Below, piece by piece: positions 9,293 through 19,088 of a stretch of DNA of 64,000 nt. The number at the start of each line of letters is the position of its first letter. Position 1 is the first letter of the stretch. This stretch comes from Corynebacterium sp. (GTDB lineage: Bacteria > Actinomycetota > Actinomycetes > Mycobacteriales > Mycobacteriaceae). Below the pieces are notes generated by a model. It had not been told where the DNA came from. It saw only the letters and a program-made list of their open reading frames with translations, and ran no database searches. A program made the translations under genes and the position numbers. The stretch covers positions 1 to 64,000 of the forward strand of contig NZ_JALAGY010000037.1 in assembly GCF_022712195.1 (NCBI RefSeq), read 5' to 3'.

Positions 9293-10371
9293 GCGAGGTC
9301 CAGTGCCTCGGCGACCGCGTTGGTGTCCACGTCGATCGGGGTCGGCTCCGGCATCTCGCTCAGCGCGGTGGTCGGGTCCTTCAGCCCGTGACCGGTGACG
9401 GTGCAGACAACGCGCTGCCCCGGGGCCACGGAACCCTCGGCGTGGGCGGCGAGCAGACCCGCCACCGACGAGGCCGACGCCGGCTCGACGAAGACGCCCT
9501 CACGGGCGGCGATGAGGCGGTAGGCCTCGAGGATCTTCTCGTCCGTGGCTGCGCGGAAGGAACCGCCGGACTCGTCCCTGGCCGCGACCGCCTGGTGCCA
9601 GGAGGCCGGGTTGCCGATCCTGATGGCCGTGGCGACGGTCTCGGGCTCGAGCACCGGTTCCCCGCTGACCAGCGGTGCGGCGCCGGCCGCCTGGACACCG
9701 AGCATCACCGGACGCTTCGTGGAGATCCCGGCCTCGGCGTACTCCGAGTAGCCCTTCCAGTAGGCGGTGATGTTGCCGGCGTTGCCGACCGGCAGGGCGT
9801 GGATGTCGGGGGCGTCACCGAGCGCGTCGACGATCTCGAAGGCAGCCGTCTTCTGCCCCTCGATACGCATCGGGTTGACCGAGTTGACCAGGGCGATCTC
9901 CGGGAAGTCCGTGGTGGTCTTGCGCACCAGCTCCAGGCAGTCGTCGAAGTTCCCGCGCACCTGGATGATCCGCGCACCGTGCATCACGGCCTGCGACAGC
10001 TTGCCCTGGGCGATCTTGCCCTCCGGGATCAGCACCGCGGAGGCGATTCCGGCCCGTGCTGCGTAGGCGGCCGCGGAGGCGGAGGTGTTGCCGGTGGAGG
10101 CGCACATCAGCACCTTCTTCCCGGCGTGGACGGCGTCGGTCACGGCCACGGTCATCCCGCGGTCCTTGAACGACCCGGTGGGGTTGGCGCCCTCGACCTT
10201 CAGCCAGACGTCACACCCGGTGAGCTCGGAGATGTGGTTCGCCCGGATCAGCGGGGTCCCGCCCTCGTTGAGGGTCACCGGCTCCCAGTCCGCGGCGAAC
10301 GGCATCCACGCACGGTACTCGTTGATCAGGCCGGTCCAGTGGTGGAGCACCGGGGTGCGCTTGTCGGTCAT
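9289..10371 (-). CDS. thrC: Threonine synthase, mycobacterial-type
   Basis: PLP enzyme (360 aa) that converts O-phosphohomoserine to threonine. The PLP lysine is in [11 protein letters not shown] (K69), followed by the phosphate/cofactor-binding [19 protein letters not shown] and later [15 protein letters not shown]. Its length and start match the short mycobacterial/Bacillus-like ThrC rather than the much longer enzyme that C. glutamicum encodes at a separate locus. It overlaps hom by 1 nt (TGATG) and thrB by 4 nt, so the three genes are translationally coupled. Confidence 0.95.
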   Translation of the reverse strand: MTDKRTPVLHHWTGLINEYRAWMPFAADWEPVTLNEGGTPLIRANHISELTGCDVWLKVEGANPTGSFKDRGMTVAVTDAVHAGKKVLMCASTGNTSASAAAYAARAGIASAVLIPEGKIAQGKLSQAVMHGARIIQVRGNFDDCLELVRKTTTDFPEIALVNSVNPMRIEGQKTAAFEIVDALGDAPDIHALPVGNAGNITAYWKGYSEYAEAGISTKRPVMLGVQAAGAAPLVSGEPVLEPETVATAIRIGNPASWHQAVAARDESGGSFRAATDEKILEAYRLIAAREGVFVEPASASSVAGLLAAHAEGSVAPGQRVVCTVTGHGLKDPTTALSEMPEPTPIDVDTNAVAEALDLA

Positions 10372-11696
10372 CAGTTGCCTTCCATTCGGATCACGCTGTT
10401 GACGGCCTTCACGGCGTCAATGTTCTTGAGGTTGTCCACCGTGGACTCCAGGTCGCTCTCCGCGGCGTGGTGGGTGATGACGACGAGGCGCGCCCCGGCG
10501 TCGCCGGCGTCCTCCTGGCGGACGGTCTTGAGGGACACCCCGTGCCCGGAGAACGTCGACGCGACCTCCGCCAGCACGCCAGGCCGGTCATCGACGACCA
10601 TGTCGACGTGGTAGCGGGTACGTACGGAACCGAAGTCGCCGACGGGCAGGTTGGCGTAGGTGGACATCCCGGGCGCCCGGCCGCCGTGGACGATGTTGCG
10701 GGCGGCGGCGACGACGTCACCGAGCACCGCGGAGGCCGTCGGGTTGCCGCCGGCACCGTTGCCGTAGAACATGAGACGGCCGGCGTACTCCGCCACGACG
10801 AAGATCGCGTTGAACGACTCGCTGACGCTGGACAGCGGGTGGTCCAGGGGGATCAGGGCCGGGTAGACGCGTGCCGAGACGGACTCCGCACCCTCGTCGT
10901 CCACGAGCCGCTCACAGATCGCCAGCAGCTTGATAGTGCAACCCGCGGCCTTCGCTGCCTCGATGTCGGCCTTGCTGATCGACCGGATGCCCTCGACGTG
11001 GACGTCCGAACTGCCGACCTGGGAGTGGAAGGCCAGGGACGCCAGGATGGCGGCCTTGGAGGCGGCGTCGTACCCGTCGACGTCCGCCGAGGGGTCCGCC
11101 TCTGCGTAGCCCAGGGCCGTGGCCTCGGCGAGCATCTCGTCGTAGGACGCGCCGCGCTTGTACATCGCGTCGAGGATGAAGTTCGTGGTGCCGTTGACGA
11201 TGCCCATGACCTGGTTGACACGGTCACCGGCCAGCGAGCGGCGCAGGGGCCCGACCACCGGGATGGCCGCGGCGACCGCCGCCTCGAAGAAGAGGTCGGC
11301 CCCCGAGGAGTCGGCGGCCTCGGACAGCTCCTCGGCGTGCGCCGCGACCAGGGCCTTGTTGGCGGTGACCACCGACTTGCCGGCCCGCAGCGCGGACAGC
11401 ACCACGGTACGCGGGTAGTCGATTCCACCGATCACCTCGATGACCAGGTCGATGTCGTCGCGGTTGACCAGACCCACGGCGTCGTCGGTGAGCAGGTCCG
11501 CCGGCACACCCGGGCGGGGCTTGGTCAGGTCGGACACGGCGATACCGCGGACCTCGATGGGGCCGCCGGTACGGGCGGTGAAGTCCCGTGCGTCCTCCTG
11601 GAGGATCCGCAGGACCTCGGTGCCCACGGTCCCCATACCCAGCAGCGCTACGCCTACGGTGGGCGCGCCAGCGTTGTTGTCAGCCTGATCAGCCAT
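10371..11696 (-). CDS. hom: Homoserine dehydrogenase
   Basis: A 441-residue NAD(P)H-dependent enzyme reducing aspartate semialdehyde to homoserine. Rossmann motif GMGTVG is near residue 20; the catalytic region contains [11 protein letters not shown] and [21 protein letters not shown]-terminal ACT domain (about 362-435, beginning [17 protein letters not shown]) is the expected site of threonine feedback inhibition. The ATG at 11696 follows GGGAG by 4 nt. The 66-nt gap to lysA carries a direct repeat, a possible regulatory element. Confidence 0.95.
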   Translation of the reverse strand: MADQADNNAGAPTVGVALLGMGTVGTEVLRILQEDARDFTARTGGPIEVRGIAVSDLTKPRPGVPADLLTDDAVGLVNRDDIDLVIEVIGGIDYPRTVVLSALRAGKSVVTANKALVAAHAEELSEAADSSGADLFFEAAVAAAIPVVGPLRRSLAGDRVNQVMGIVNGTTNFILDAMYKRGASYDEMLAEATALGYAEADPSADVDGYDAASKAAILASLAFHSQVGSSDVHVEGIRSISKADIEAAKAAGCTIKLLAICERLVDDEGAESVSARVYPALIPLDHPLSSVSESFNAIFVVAEYAGRLMFYGNGAGGNPTASAVLGDVVAAARNIVHGGRAPGMSTYANLPVGDFGSVRTRYHVDMVVDDRPGVLAEVASTFSGHGVSLKTVRQEDAGDAGARLVVITHHAAESDLESTVDNLKNIDAVKAVNSVIRMEGN

Positions 11697-11710
11697 TACT
11701 CTCCCGAAGT

Positions 11711-11735
11711 TGTCTCGTGTGGGGTGTCTCGTGTG
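11711..11735. repeat. 11-bp direct repeat in the lysA-hom gap
   Basis: TGTCTCGTGTG occurs at 11711-11721 and again at 11725-11735, a 14-bp period, directly upstream of the hom ribosome-binding site (minus strand). Two identical copies in a 66-nt gap suggest a regulator site or a local duplication. Confidence 0.5.
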
Positions 11736-11762
11736 AAAGTTCGTTTTCCCGATGATAAACCA

Positions 11763-13184
11763 TCAGAAGTTCTCCAGCGCCAGCACGTCCTCGACCGTCT
11801 CCCGACGGATCATCACCCTGGAGGTGCCGTCCTGCACGACGACCACCGGCGGACGCGTCATCATGTTGTACCTGGAGGACATCATGTAGCAGTACGCGCC
11901 GGTCGCCGGGATGACGAGCAGGTCGCCGGGGGCGATGTCGTCAGGCATCAACGCGTCGTTGACGAGGATGTCCCCCGACTCGCAGTGGCTGCCCACCACA
12001 CGGGTGGAGACCAGGGCACCGGTGGCCAGCCGGTTCGCCAGCCGGCAGTCGTACTCCGCCTGGTACAGCGCCGGACGGATGTTGTCGCTCATCCCGCCGT
12101 CCACGGAGATGTAGCGGCGTACGGTGTCGTCGGAGGTGTGGACGTCCTTGACCGTGCCGACCCGGTAGACCGTCACCGCGGACGGCCCCACGACGGCACG
12201 GCCCGGTTCGACGTTGACCACCGGGGCTGCGACCCCGTAGGACGCCGCCTTCGCCGCCACGCGGGACAGCAGGTCACCGGCGACCTCCTCGACGTCGAGC
12301 GCCTCCTGGTCCGGGGTGTAGGCGATTCCGTAGCCGCCGCCGAGGTCCAGGATGTCCAGCGCAGCCAGGTCGGCAGCTCCGGTGTCGCCGGTGTCTCCGC
12401 TGACCAGACGGGCCCACAGCCCCAGCAGACGGTCCGCGGCCAGGGCGAAGCCGTCGGCCTCGAAGACCTGTGAGCCGACGTGGCAGTGCAGGCCACGCAA
12501 TCGGAGGCCCACGGTGGACAGGCAGGTCAGGCAGGCGTTCTCAGCCGATCCGGAGGCCAGGGAGAACCCGAACTTCTGGTCCTCGTGGCTGGTGGCGATG
12601 AACTCGTGGGTGTCGGCGTGGACGCCCGGCTTCACCCGCACCAGGACGTCCTGGACGCGCCCCAGCTCCCGGGCGACCCCGGCCACCCGGTCGATCTCGT
12701 CGAGCGAGTCTATGACGATCAGCTCCACACCGGCCTGCACGGCGGCGGTGATGAACCCGTGGTTCTTGTTGTTCCCGTGCACGGTGATGCGCTCCGGGGG
12801 GAACCCCGCGGCCAGTGCCACGGCGAGCTCACCGTGGCTGGCCACGTCGAGGGCCAGCCCCTCCTCCTCGACCCACCGGCACACGGTGCGCGACAGGAAG
12901 GCCTTGGAGGCGTAGTGGACCCGCTCCCCTCCGCCGAAGGCCTCGGCCAGGCGGCGGCACCGGGCACGGAAGTCGGCCTCGTCCATCACGAACAGAGCCG
13001 TGCCGTACCTGTCCGCCAGGTCGGTCACGCGGTTGCCGGCGATCACCAGCTCACCGTCTTCGGTGCGTCCGGAGGACGCGGGGAAGACATGCGCCGGGAT
13101 CTTGTTGAAGTCCTCCAGGGTCTCGGTGCGCTTGCGCAGCGGAACCTGGGGCAGGTGGACGTTGGGGTCCATGGTGGCGGTCAC
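11763..13184 (-). CDS. lysA: Diaminopimelate decarboxylase
   Basis: PLP-dependent fold-III enzyme (473 aa) that decarboxylates meso-diaminopimelate to lysine, the last step of lysine synthesis. The PLP lysine is in VHYASKAF (K94); also seen are [10 protein letters not shown], the glycine-rich [18 protein letters not shown] and the active-site [10 protein letters not shown] from the partner subunit. The GTG start overlaps the argS stop by 4 nt (GTGA), as in the classical corynebacterial argS-lysA operon. Confidence 0.96.
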   Translation of the reverse strand: MTATMDPNVHLPQVPLRKRTETLEDFNKIPAHVFPASSGRTEDGELVIAGNRVTDLADRYGTALFVMDEADFRARCRRLAEAFGGGERVHYASKAFLSRTVCRWVEEEGLALDVASHGELAVALAAGFPPERITVHGNNKNHGFITAAVQAGVELIVIDSLDEIDRVAGVARELGRVQDVLVRVKPGVHADTHEFIATSHEDQKFGFSLASGSAENACLTCLSTVGLRLRGLHCHVGSQVFEADGFALAADRLLGLWARLVSGDTGDTGAADLAALDILDLGGGYGIAYTPDQEALDVEEVAGDLLSRVAAKAASYGVAAPVVNVEPGRAVVGPSAVTVYRVGTVKDVHTSDDTVRRYISVDGGMSDNIRPALYQAEYDCRLANRLATGALVSTRVVGSHCESGDILVNDALMPDDIAPGDLLVIPATGAYCYMMSSRYNMMTRPPVVVVQDGTSRVMIRRETVEDVLALENF

Positions 13185-14857
13185 ATCCTCTCTGGTGCGG
13201 AGACGCCGAGCAGCCCGAGGGCGTTGGCGAGCACGCGGCGGGTGGCGTCGGCCAGCGCCAGGCGGGCCAGGAACACCGGGGCGGTCTCCCCGCCGGCGGG
13301 TTCACCGGACTTGGGCAGCACCTGGCAGGAGTCGTAGAAACGGTGGAAGGTCCCCGCCAGCTGCTCCGCGTACCGGGCGATGCGATGCGGCTCGCGCAGT
13401 TCCGCGGCGGTGGCGACGACGCCGGGGAACTCACCGAGGGTGCGGATGAGGTCACCCTCACGGTCATGGTCGAGGAGCGAGAAGTCCAGGGTGGACAGGT
13501 CCTCGGGGATGCTGACCCCGATGTCGGCGGCCTTGCGCTGCAGCGAGCACAGGCGGGCGTGGCCGTACTGGACGTAGTAGACCGGGTTGTCGCTGGTCTC
13601 GCTTGCCCACAGTCCCATGTCGATGTCCAGGGAGGAGTCGACGGAGGTCCGGATGAGTGCATAGCGGGCGGCGTCGACGCCGATCGCCTCGACGAGGTCG
13701 TCGAGGGTGATCACCGTGCCGGCACGCTTGGACATGCGCACGGCCTTGCCGTCACGCACCAGGTTGACCATCTGGCCGATGAGGACCTCGACCTGGTCGG
13801 CGTCGTAGCCGAGCGCGGAGGCGGCCGCCTTCAGCCGGGCGATGTAGCCGTGGTGGTCGGCACCGAGCATGTAGATGCACAGGTTGTGGCCGCGGTCGAT
13901 CTTGTCGGCGATGTAGGCGATGTCGCCGGCGATGTAGGCGGCGTTGCCGTCGGACTTGATGACGACCCTGTCCTTGTCGTCGCCGAACTCCGAGGACCTC
14001 AGCCACCAGGCGCCGTCCGCCTCGTAGAGGTTGCCGTTGTCCTTCAGGGTGGCGATTGCCCGGTCCACGGCACCCGAGTCGAACAGCGCGTTCTCGTGGA
14101 AGTAGACGTCGAACTCCGTGCCGAACTCCGCGAGCGTGCGCTTGATGTGCGCGAACATCAGCTCCACGCCCTGGGAGCGGAAGATCTCCTGGATCGTGGC
14201 GTCGTCGTTGTCCGCCCAGTCCGGGGTCGCCTCGATGACCTGGTCGGCGATGTCGGAGATGTACTCGCCGCCGTAGCCGTCCTCCGGTGCGGGCTCGTTC
14301 TTCGCCGAGGCGACCAGGGAACGGGCGAAACGGTCGATCTGGGTGCCGTGGTCGTTGAAGTAGTACTCACGGGTCACAGCGGCGCCGCGGGCGGTGAGGA
14401 TCCGGCCGAGGGAGTCACCGACGGCCGCCCACCGGGTGCCTCCGAGGTGGATGGGTCCCGTGGGGTTGGCGGAGACGAACTCGAGGTTGATGCGCTGGTC
14501 GGAGTAGTCGTCCCCGGTACCGTAGGAGTCGCCGGCCTCGATGATCTCGGCGACGAGCCGGCCCTGCGCGTCGGCGGCCAGGCGGATGTTGATGAAGCCG
14601 GGTCCGGCGACGGAGGCCTCGTCGATCCCCTCCACGCGGCCCAGTTCCCCGGCCAGCCAGGTGGCGAGGTCGCGGGGGTTCGTCCCGGCCTTCTTCGCGG
14701 TCTGCAGCGCGATGTTCGTGGCGTAGTCGCCGTGTTCCGGGTTGCGGGGCCGTTCCACGGTGGCCAGGTCGGGCGCGACGGCGGGGTCGAGATCATGCGC
14801 GGTCAGGACGCGACGGGTGGTCTCGGTGATGATGGAGGCGAGTTCAGCTGGAGTCAC
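13181..14857 (-). CDS. argS: Arginyl-tRNA synthetase
   Basis: Class I aminoacyl-tRNA synthetase (558 aa) charging tRNA-Arg. HIGH signature is HLGG (137-140, in [14 protein letters not shown]); the KMSKS counterpart is RMSKR in [10 protein letters not shown]. Start chosen at GTG 14857 (MTPAELAS), which matches the family N-terminus; the longer in-frame TTG at 14875 would add six unlikely residues. A TACTCT box lies 8 nt before this GTG. It heads the argS-lysA-hom-thrC-thrB run and is divergent from a tRNA-Arg gene. Confidence 0.95.
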   Translation of the reverse strand: MTPAELASIITETTRRVLTAHDLDPAVAPDLATVERPRNPEHGDYATNIALQTAKKAGTNPRDLATWLAGELGRVEGIDEASVAGPGFINIRLAADAQGRLVAEIIEAGDSYGTGDDYSDQRINLEFVSANPTGPIHLGGTRWAAVGDSLGRILTARGAAVTREYYFNDHGTQIDRFARSLVASAKNEPAPEDGYGGEYISDIADQVIEATPDWADNDDATIQEIFRSQGVELMFAHIKRTLAEFGTEFDVYFHENALFDSGAVDRAIATLKDNGNLYEADGAWWLRSSEFGDDKDRVVIKSDGNAAYIAGDIAYIADKIDRGHNLCIYMLGADHHGYIARLKAAASALGYDADQVEVLIGQMVNLVRDGKAVRMSKRAGTVITLDDLVEAIGVDAARYALIRTSVDSSLDIDMGLWASETSDNPVYYVQYGHARLCSLQRKAADIGVSIPEDLSTLDFSLLDHDREGDLIRTLGEFPGVVATAAELREPHRIARYAEQLAGTFHRFYDSCQVLPKSGEPAGGETAPVFLARLALADATRRVLANALGLLGVSAPERM

Positions 14858-14871
14858 AACCCACGAGAGTA
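14858..14871 (-). promoter_or_regulatory. Leaderless-type -10 box of argS
   Basis: TACTCT (minus strand, 14871 to 14866) is followed by 8 nt and the GTG start of argS. No Shine-Dalgarno sequence lies between them. No clear -35. Confidence 0.5.
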
Positions 14872-14917
14872 ACAAGGAGGGGTGAACACTCCACGAATCG
14901 CGTCCCGTGCGGGGGTT

Positions 14918-14948
14918 TTGCGGTGCCGCGGACCCTCGGTGCTATAGT
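14918..14948 (+). promoter_or_regulatory. Promoter of tRNA-Arg
   Basis: TATAGT (14943-14948) lies 9 nt before the mature tRNA 5' end. TTGCGG (14918-14923) is a possible -35 with a rather long 19-nt spacer. Confidence 0.5.
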
Positions 14949-14957
14949 AACCGCATT

Positions 14958-15030
14958 GCCTCCGTAGCTCAGGGGATAGAGCACTGGTTTCCGGTACCAG
15001 CGGTCGGACGTTCGAATCGTCTCGGGGGCA
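14958..15030 (+). tRNA. tRNA-Arg (anticodon CCG)
   Basis: 73 nt fold into a full cloverleaf: acceptor GCCTCCG/CGGGGGC, D stem GCTC/GAGC, anticodon stem CTGGT/ACCAG with loop TTCCGGT, 5-nt variable loop, T stem GGACG/CGTCT with TTCGAAT loop, discriminator A. The anticodon CCG reads CGG arginine codons. The 3' CCA is not encoded. It sits beside argS but on the opposite strand. I saw no integrase or repeated 3' end, so no sign of an integrated element. Confidence 0.95.
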
Positions 15031-15037
15031 CCCCTGC

Positions 15038-15078
15038 GCGGCCCGACCACCATCATCGATGGTGGTCGGGCCGCTTTT
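15038..15078 (+). terminator. Rho-independent terminator after tRNA-Arg
   Basis: A perfect 16-bp stem (left arm 15038-15053 beginning GCGGCCCGACC, loop CATCG, right arm 15059-15074) is followed by TTTT. It ends the tRNA transcript and, being strong, may also stop the convergent ATPase gene. Confidence 0.92.
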
Positions 15079-15091
15079 CGTCGTCCCGGTC

Positions 15092-17848
15092 TCAGCTCTG
15101 CAGTTCAGCCATCGACCTCACCGTCGCCCCGGGGACGCTGTCGAACCGGGCGGGGTCACAGGTGAGCACGATGACCTGGTTCGTCTTCGCCAACTGGGAC
15201 AGCACCACGTTCATCCGGTGGATCCGTGAGGTGTCCGAGAAACCGAGGGCGTCGTCGATGACGACGGGCACCCCCTCCCCTCGCCCGACGATGTCGGCCA
15301 CGGCGAGGCGGGACAGTATCGCCAGTTGTTCCCTGGCACCACCCGACAGCTGCGCAGCGTCCAGTGCGGTGGCGTCGAGGACACGGCGGGAGATCCTGAG
15401 GTCCTCGTCGAACTCGATGCTGACAGCACGCCCGTAGAGGGTTCTGGCCAGGCTCTCCACGGAGTCCCGGTACGGGGCTTCGTAGCGGCGGCGCGCATCG
15501 TCCCGGGCCGCCTGTACCGCACGGTACAGGGTGTCCACCGCCCGGGCCTGACGGGTGACCCGTTCCTCCACCCGTCTGGCCCGCTGCAGGCGTGAGGTGG
15601 CGGTCTCGAGCCGCTCGGCGACCCCGCTGTGCTCCCCCAGTGCCCCGTTGGCCCGGGAGATCTCGTGACCGATCCGGTCGGCCCGGTCGCGCAGCCGGTG
15701 CACCCGGGACTCGGCACCGGCGAGCAGCCCTTCCAAGGTGTCGAGGTCGCCGGTACCAGGGTCGATCTCGGCGGTGGTTCTCTCGAGTTCACCGGCCGCC
15801 TCCTCGACCTCACGTCGTGCCTCGGCGACCCGGGTGTTCAGTTCGTCGTCGCCGGTCTCCTCCCGCATGGCCTCCACGGCAGCGGAGAGTTCCGTCACCC
15901 GGTCGGCCGCCCGCTTCTGTTCCTCGACCCTGCTGCCCAGGACCGCCGCCGCGCCCGTGCGGGCCAACGTGTCGAGTTCCTCCCGGATCTTCTCCGCCCG
16001 GGCCTCGTGCTCCTCGATCCGGCGGAGAAGAGCGTCGCGGTCCGGTGCTTCCTCCGGGTCAGCTTCCGGAAGGTCGACCTCCCTCTCCGGATCCTCCGTC
16101 GCGAGCTGGTCCGCGGCGTTGGTCAGCGCCGACTCCGCCCTCCGGAGTTCACGGCCGCACTCGTCGAGCGACTGGTCGAACTCCTCCATGCCGAGTCCGC
16201 CGGTGGCCTGGCTGACCGTGATCCGCAGCTCGGCGAGCTCCTCCCCGAGACGGCGTCGCTGTTCGGCCTTCCGGGTCACCTCACCGACACTCCCGGAACC
16301 GGCGTCGGCGAGTGCGGACTCCAGACCTGCCCGGGCACGGTCGACGGCCTCGGAGAGGTCGTCCCCGTGTGCACCCGACTCCGTGCCCTGGGCCGGGGTG
16401 ACGGTGAGCGTGAAGTCGCCGAGCTGCAGGGTCCTCCGCGACGTGACGCGGAGGTGCTGTGGCGCGTCGTCGAGCTCCTGTTCCTCACCGTCGACGGTGA
16501 ACCGCCCTCCCGGGAGCCCACTGAGTTCGATGAGGGTCGCCGAGGCGTCCCGGACACCCACGGCCCTGGTGAGTTCGGCGTCGGCACCTTGGACCGCCGC
16601 GGCGACCTCCGCGGTGACCGGGTTGTCGTCGATGCGCTCCCGGACGGCCGTGATCTCCTCGGCGATGCGTGCTGCCTCGGCCCGCTGCTCCTGCAGGGTA
16701 CGCAGCCTCTGTGCCAGGGTGTCCCGGTGCCGGACGGCGTCGAGGTAGCGGACGTAGGCCGCGGTCGTCCGGGCGCGGCGACGGCTACGCGCCAGCTCCG
16801 TGCGCAGCCGGGCCTCCTCCTGTCTGGCACCCTCGGCGGCCTCGGCGGCCGCCGTGGCCTCGGCGGTGGCCCGTTCACCGGCCTCCACTGCGGCGGAGAG
16901 TTCGGCGATACGGTCCTGCCTGACCTGCTGACGCTGTTCGGCCAGTTCGAGCTTCTGGCGGGCACCGGTCAGCGCCGCGGCCCGCTCGTCCAGGAGGCGT
17001 TGACGCTCCCGTCCCTTCTCCACCTCGACGGCGGCGGCCTTCGCCTCCTCGCGGGCCAGGGGTTCCTGCTTGGCGACGGTCTCCTTCTCCGCACGCAGGC
17101 GTTCCAGGTCGATGATCAACGACTGCGCCTGGTCGTAGGCCTTCTCCGCCCCGGCGTGCTCCTCCGATGCGGCGGTGTACTCGTCGAGTGCGGCCTTCAG
17201 TTCCTTGGTCGGTTTGCCGCCCGGGGTGAAGTACCGGGCGCGTTCCGCGGTGATCCGTTCCACCAGCGCTGCAGCGCCACCGGCACCACCGGCGTCCCGG
17301 TGGTCGGCGACGGTACCCGGTGCACCGCCTTCGGCGGCGGTACCGTCGCCGCCGTCACCCGGTTGCCCGTTGAGTGCCCGCTCCAGTGGCCCGAGGCCTG
17401 CGACGGCGAGCTGGTCGAGACTCGCCCCCTGCTCCACGGTCAGGGCGTCCAGCAGGTCGGTGTCGACTTCCGCGCGCATGATCTCGGCGAACCGGTCCGA
17501 CGCCTCCCTGCCGGTCAGACTCTCGGCGCGGGGTGCGGTGACCCGGAGTTCACACCGGCCGGTCCCCTTGTTGTAGGCCTTCATCAGCTGCAGTTCAACG
17601 TCCCCCACCACCAGTTCGGCCGAGATCGTCGTCGGCTCGTCGACGCTGACGTCCTTGAGCGCCTTGACCTCACGTTTCCGCGAACCGGTGGGGGTGTCGT
17701 CGAGGAGCAGACGGATCGCACGCAGCAGCGTCGACTTCCCGACCTCGTTGGGCCCGTGCACCACAAGTACCCCGCTCTCGGGAAACTCCAGATGGGCGTG
17801 GGTGACCCCTGCCACGTGGGACAGAGTGAGCGACCTGAAGTTCAGCAT
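15092..17848 (-). CDS. SbcC/YhaN-like SMC-type ATPase without a zinc hook
   Basis: A 918-residue ABC/SMC-type ATPase, probably the motor of a Mre11-Rad50-like complex with the preceding gene product. Walker A GPNEVGKST is at 32-40. A long Glu/Ala/Arg-rich coiled-coil middle follows. Near the C-terminus come the ABC signature LSGGAREQL (about 835) and Walker B VPVVIDDALGFSDT (about 863). The few cysteines do not form the CxxC zinc hook of classical SbcC/Rad50, so it resembles the hookless YhaN group. Start is set at ATG 17848 (MLNFRSL), 7 nt after the nuclease stop; the longer in-frame reading upstream overlaps that gene and lacks family similarity. Confidence 0.85.
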   Translation of the reverse strand: MLNFRSLTLSHVAGVTHAHLEFPESGVLVVHGPNEVGKSTLLRAIRLLLDDTPTGSRKREVKALKDVSVDEPTTISAELVVGDVELQLMKAYNKGTGRCELRVTAPRAESLTGREASDRFAEIMRAEVDTDLLDALTVEQGASLDQLAVAGLGPLERALNGQPGDGGDGTAAEGGAPGTVADHRDAGGAGGAAALVERITAERARYFTPGGKPTKELKAALDEYTAASEEHAGAEKAYDQAQSLIIDLERLRAEKETVAKQEPLAREEAKAAAVEVEKGRERQRLLDERAAALTGARQKLELAEQRQQVRQDRIAELSAAVEAGERATAEATAAAEAAEGARQEEARLRTELARSRRRARTTAAYVRYLDAVRHRDTLAQRLRTLQEQRAEAARIAEEITAVRERIDDNPVTAEVAAAVQGADAELTRAVGVRDASATLIELSGLPGGRFTVDGEEQELDDAPQHLRVTSRRTLQLGDFTLTVTPAQGTESGAHGDDLSEAVDRARAGLESALADAGSGSVGEVTRKAEQRRRLGEELAELRITVSQATGGLGMEEFDQSLDECGRELRRAESALTNAADQLATEDPEREVDLPEADPEEAPDRDALLRRIEEHEARAEKIREELDTLARTGAAAVLGSRVEEQKRAADRVTELSAAVEAMREETGDDELNTRVAEARREVEEAAGELERTTAEIDPGTGDLDTLEGLLAGAESRVHRLRDRADRIGHEISRANGALGEHSGVAERLETATSRLQRARRVEERVTRQARAVDTLYRAVQAARDDARRRYEAPYRDSVESLARTLYGRAVSIEFDEDLRISRRVLDATALDAAQLSGGAREQLAILSRLAVADIVGRGEGVPVVIDDALGFSDTSRIHRMNVVLSQLAKTNQVIVLTCDPARFDSVPGATVRSMAELQS

Positions 17849-17855
17849 GTTCGTC

Positions 17856-19088
17856 CTATTTCCCCTTCTGTGCGCTGAGGCGGTACAGCAACCGGAGAGC
17901 ATCGCGCGCCTCGGCGTCCTCGTGGGCCGCCCGGTCCGCCAACTCCCGCGCGGCGACCCCCACGACCCCCGGCCAGTCGGCGTCCGCAAGTTCCTCGACC
18001 CCGGGCACGACGTGCAGGTCCATCAACCGTTGACGGGGGTACAGTGCCGCGAAGGCCGGTGTGATGCGCTCAAGTTCCTCGTCGAGGACGGCGGCGGTGG
18101 CCAGGTCCACTGACCCGGTCAACGCGTACTTCACCACGGTGGTGCGTTTGTCGGGGATCTCCTCGAGCCTGCTGATCCACTCCCCGACGTCCTCCGGCCC
18201 GTTGACGTGGCCGGACAACGCCAGAAAGCTCCACCGTCCGGTCCGGACCTCCTCGACGGAGACCTGTGCTGCACCGCCACCCCCCGCGGCGGCCGGGGTG
18301 ACGTCGACGACCAGGGCGTAGCCCGAGCGCGCCTCTCCGCCGCCGTCCTCCTCCCGGAAGTCGGTCACCTCCGGGCTACCGGAGTACCAGACCGTTCCGT
18401 CGGGGTGCAGCGGGGTGACCGAGTGGGTGTCACCCAGGGCTACCATGTCGACGACCCCGTCCCGGCAGGCCCTGGCGGCGGCGTCGACGTCGATGACCGC
18501 CGGGTCGTCCCCGGACGTCCGTGATTCAGTGGCGCCGTGCCCTACGAGGACACGGACGGGCCGGCCCCCGGTGGTCCCGGTGACCCCGGCGAGGGCTGCG
18601 GCGACCGGGTCGGTGCTCATGTACTTCGACAGCAGCGGAGCTCCGATGATCTCGGCCGGCGGAACGCCCTCCGCCGTCCCGGGCACGGACCTGGGACGGC
18701 TGTCGTTGAGCACCACCACCCCCGGCGCGAGGTCGTCGAACTCCCTGGACCGGTAGACACTGGCGGCGTCGTAGGGGTCGTGGTTGCCGGGCAGGAGGAA
18801 CACCGGCACCGGACTGCGCCTGAGGATGTCAACGGTGCGACGCCAGGTGACCGGGTCCACCAGGTTGTCGTCGAAGACGTCGCCGGCGACGACGACGGCA
18901 GCGCAACGCCGGTCCCGGGCCACCTCCAGCAACCGTTCCACCGCCGCCAGGCGTGCCTCGCGGTACCGGGGTCCCGCCTCCTCGCCGAGGAACCAGCGGT
19001 CCATCCCCAGTTGCCAGTCCGAGGTGTGGAGGAACCGGAACACACCGGCGCCGGGCGTGGTCGGGAGTTGCAGCGGGGAGTCATTCAT
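17856..19088 (-). CDS. SbcD/Mre11/YhaO-like metallophosphoesterase (DNA repair exonuclease)
   Basis: A 410-residue calcineurin-like phosphoesterase expected to cut DNA with two metal ions. Motifs in order: HTSDWQLG (21-28), VAGDVFDD (67-74), LLPGNHDP (98-105), LVGHGATES and LGDTHSV, which supply the metal-binding Asp, His and Asn. A C-terminal capping region of about 130 residues follows. I chose ATG 19088 (MNDSP), which overlaps the SWIM-gene stop by 8 nt; ATG 19106 (MIEVG) is possible. Together with the following ATPase it forms an SbcDC-like pair. Substrate (ends, hairpins, invading DNA) is unknown. Confidence 0.87.
   Translation of the reverse strand: MNDSPLQLPTTPGAGVFRFLHTSDWQLGMDRWFLGEEAGPRYREARLAAVERLLEVARDRRCAAVVVAGDVFDDNLVDPVTWRRTVDILRRSPVPVFLLPGNHDPYDAASVYRSREFDDLAPGVVVLNDSRPRSVPGTAEGVPPAEIIGAPLLSKYMSTDPVAAALAGVTGTTGGRPVRVLVGHGATESRTSGDDPAVIDVDAAARACRDGVVDMVALGDTHSVTPLHPDGTVWYSGSPEVTDFREEDGGGEARSGYALVVDVTPAAAGGGGAAQVSVEEVRTGRWSFLALSGHVNGPEDVGEWISRLEEIPDKRTTVVKYALTGSVDLATAAVLDEELERITPAFAALYPRQRLMDLHVVPGVEELADADWPGVVGVAARELADRAAHEDAEARDALRLLYRLSAQKGK

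Noticed and set aside
14958..15090. tRNA-Arg as an integration site for a genomic island
   Set aside because: No integrase, no duplicated tRNA 3' end and no foreign-looking genes downstream; the following genes look chromosomal.
15629..17878. 749-codon open frame opposite the SbcC-like gene
   Set aside because: Shadow of the coiled-coil coding sequence; ATPase motifs are all on the minus strand.
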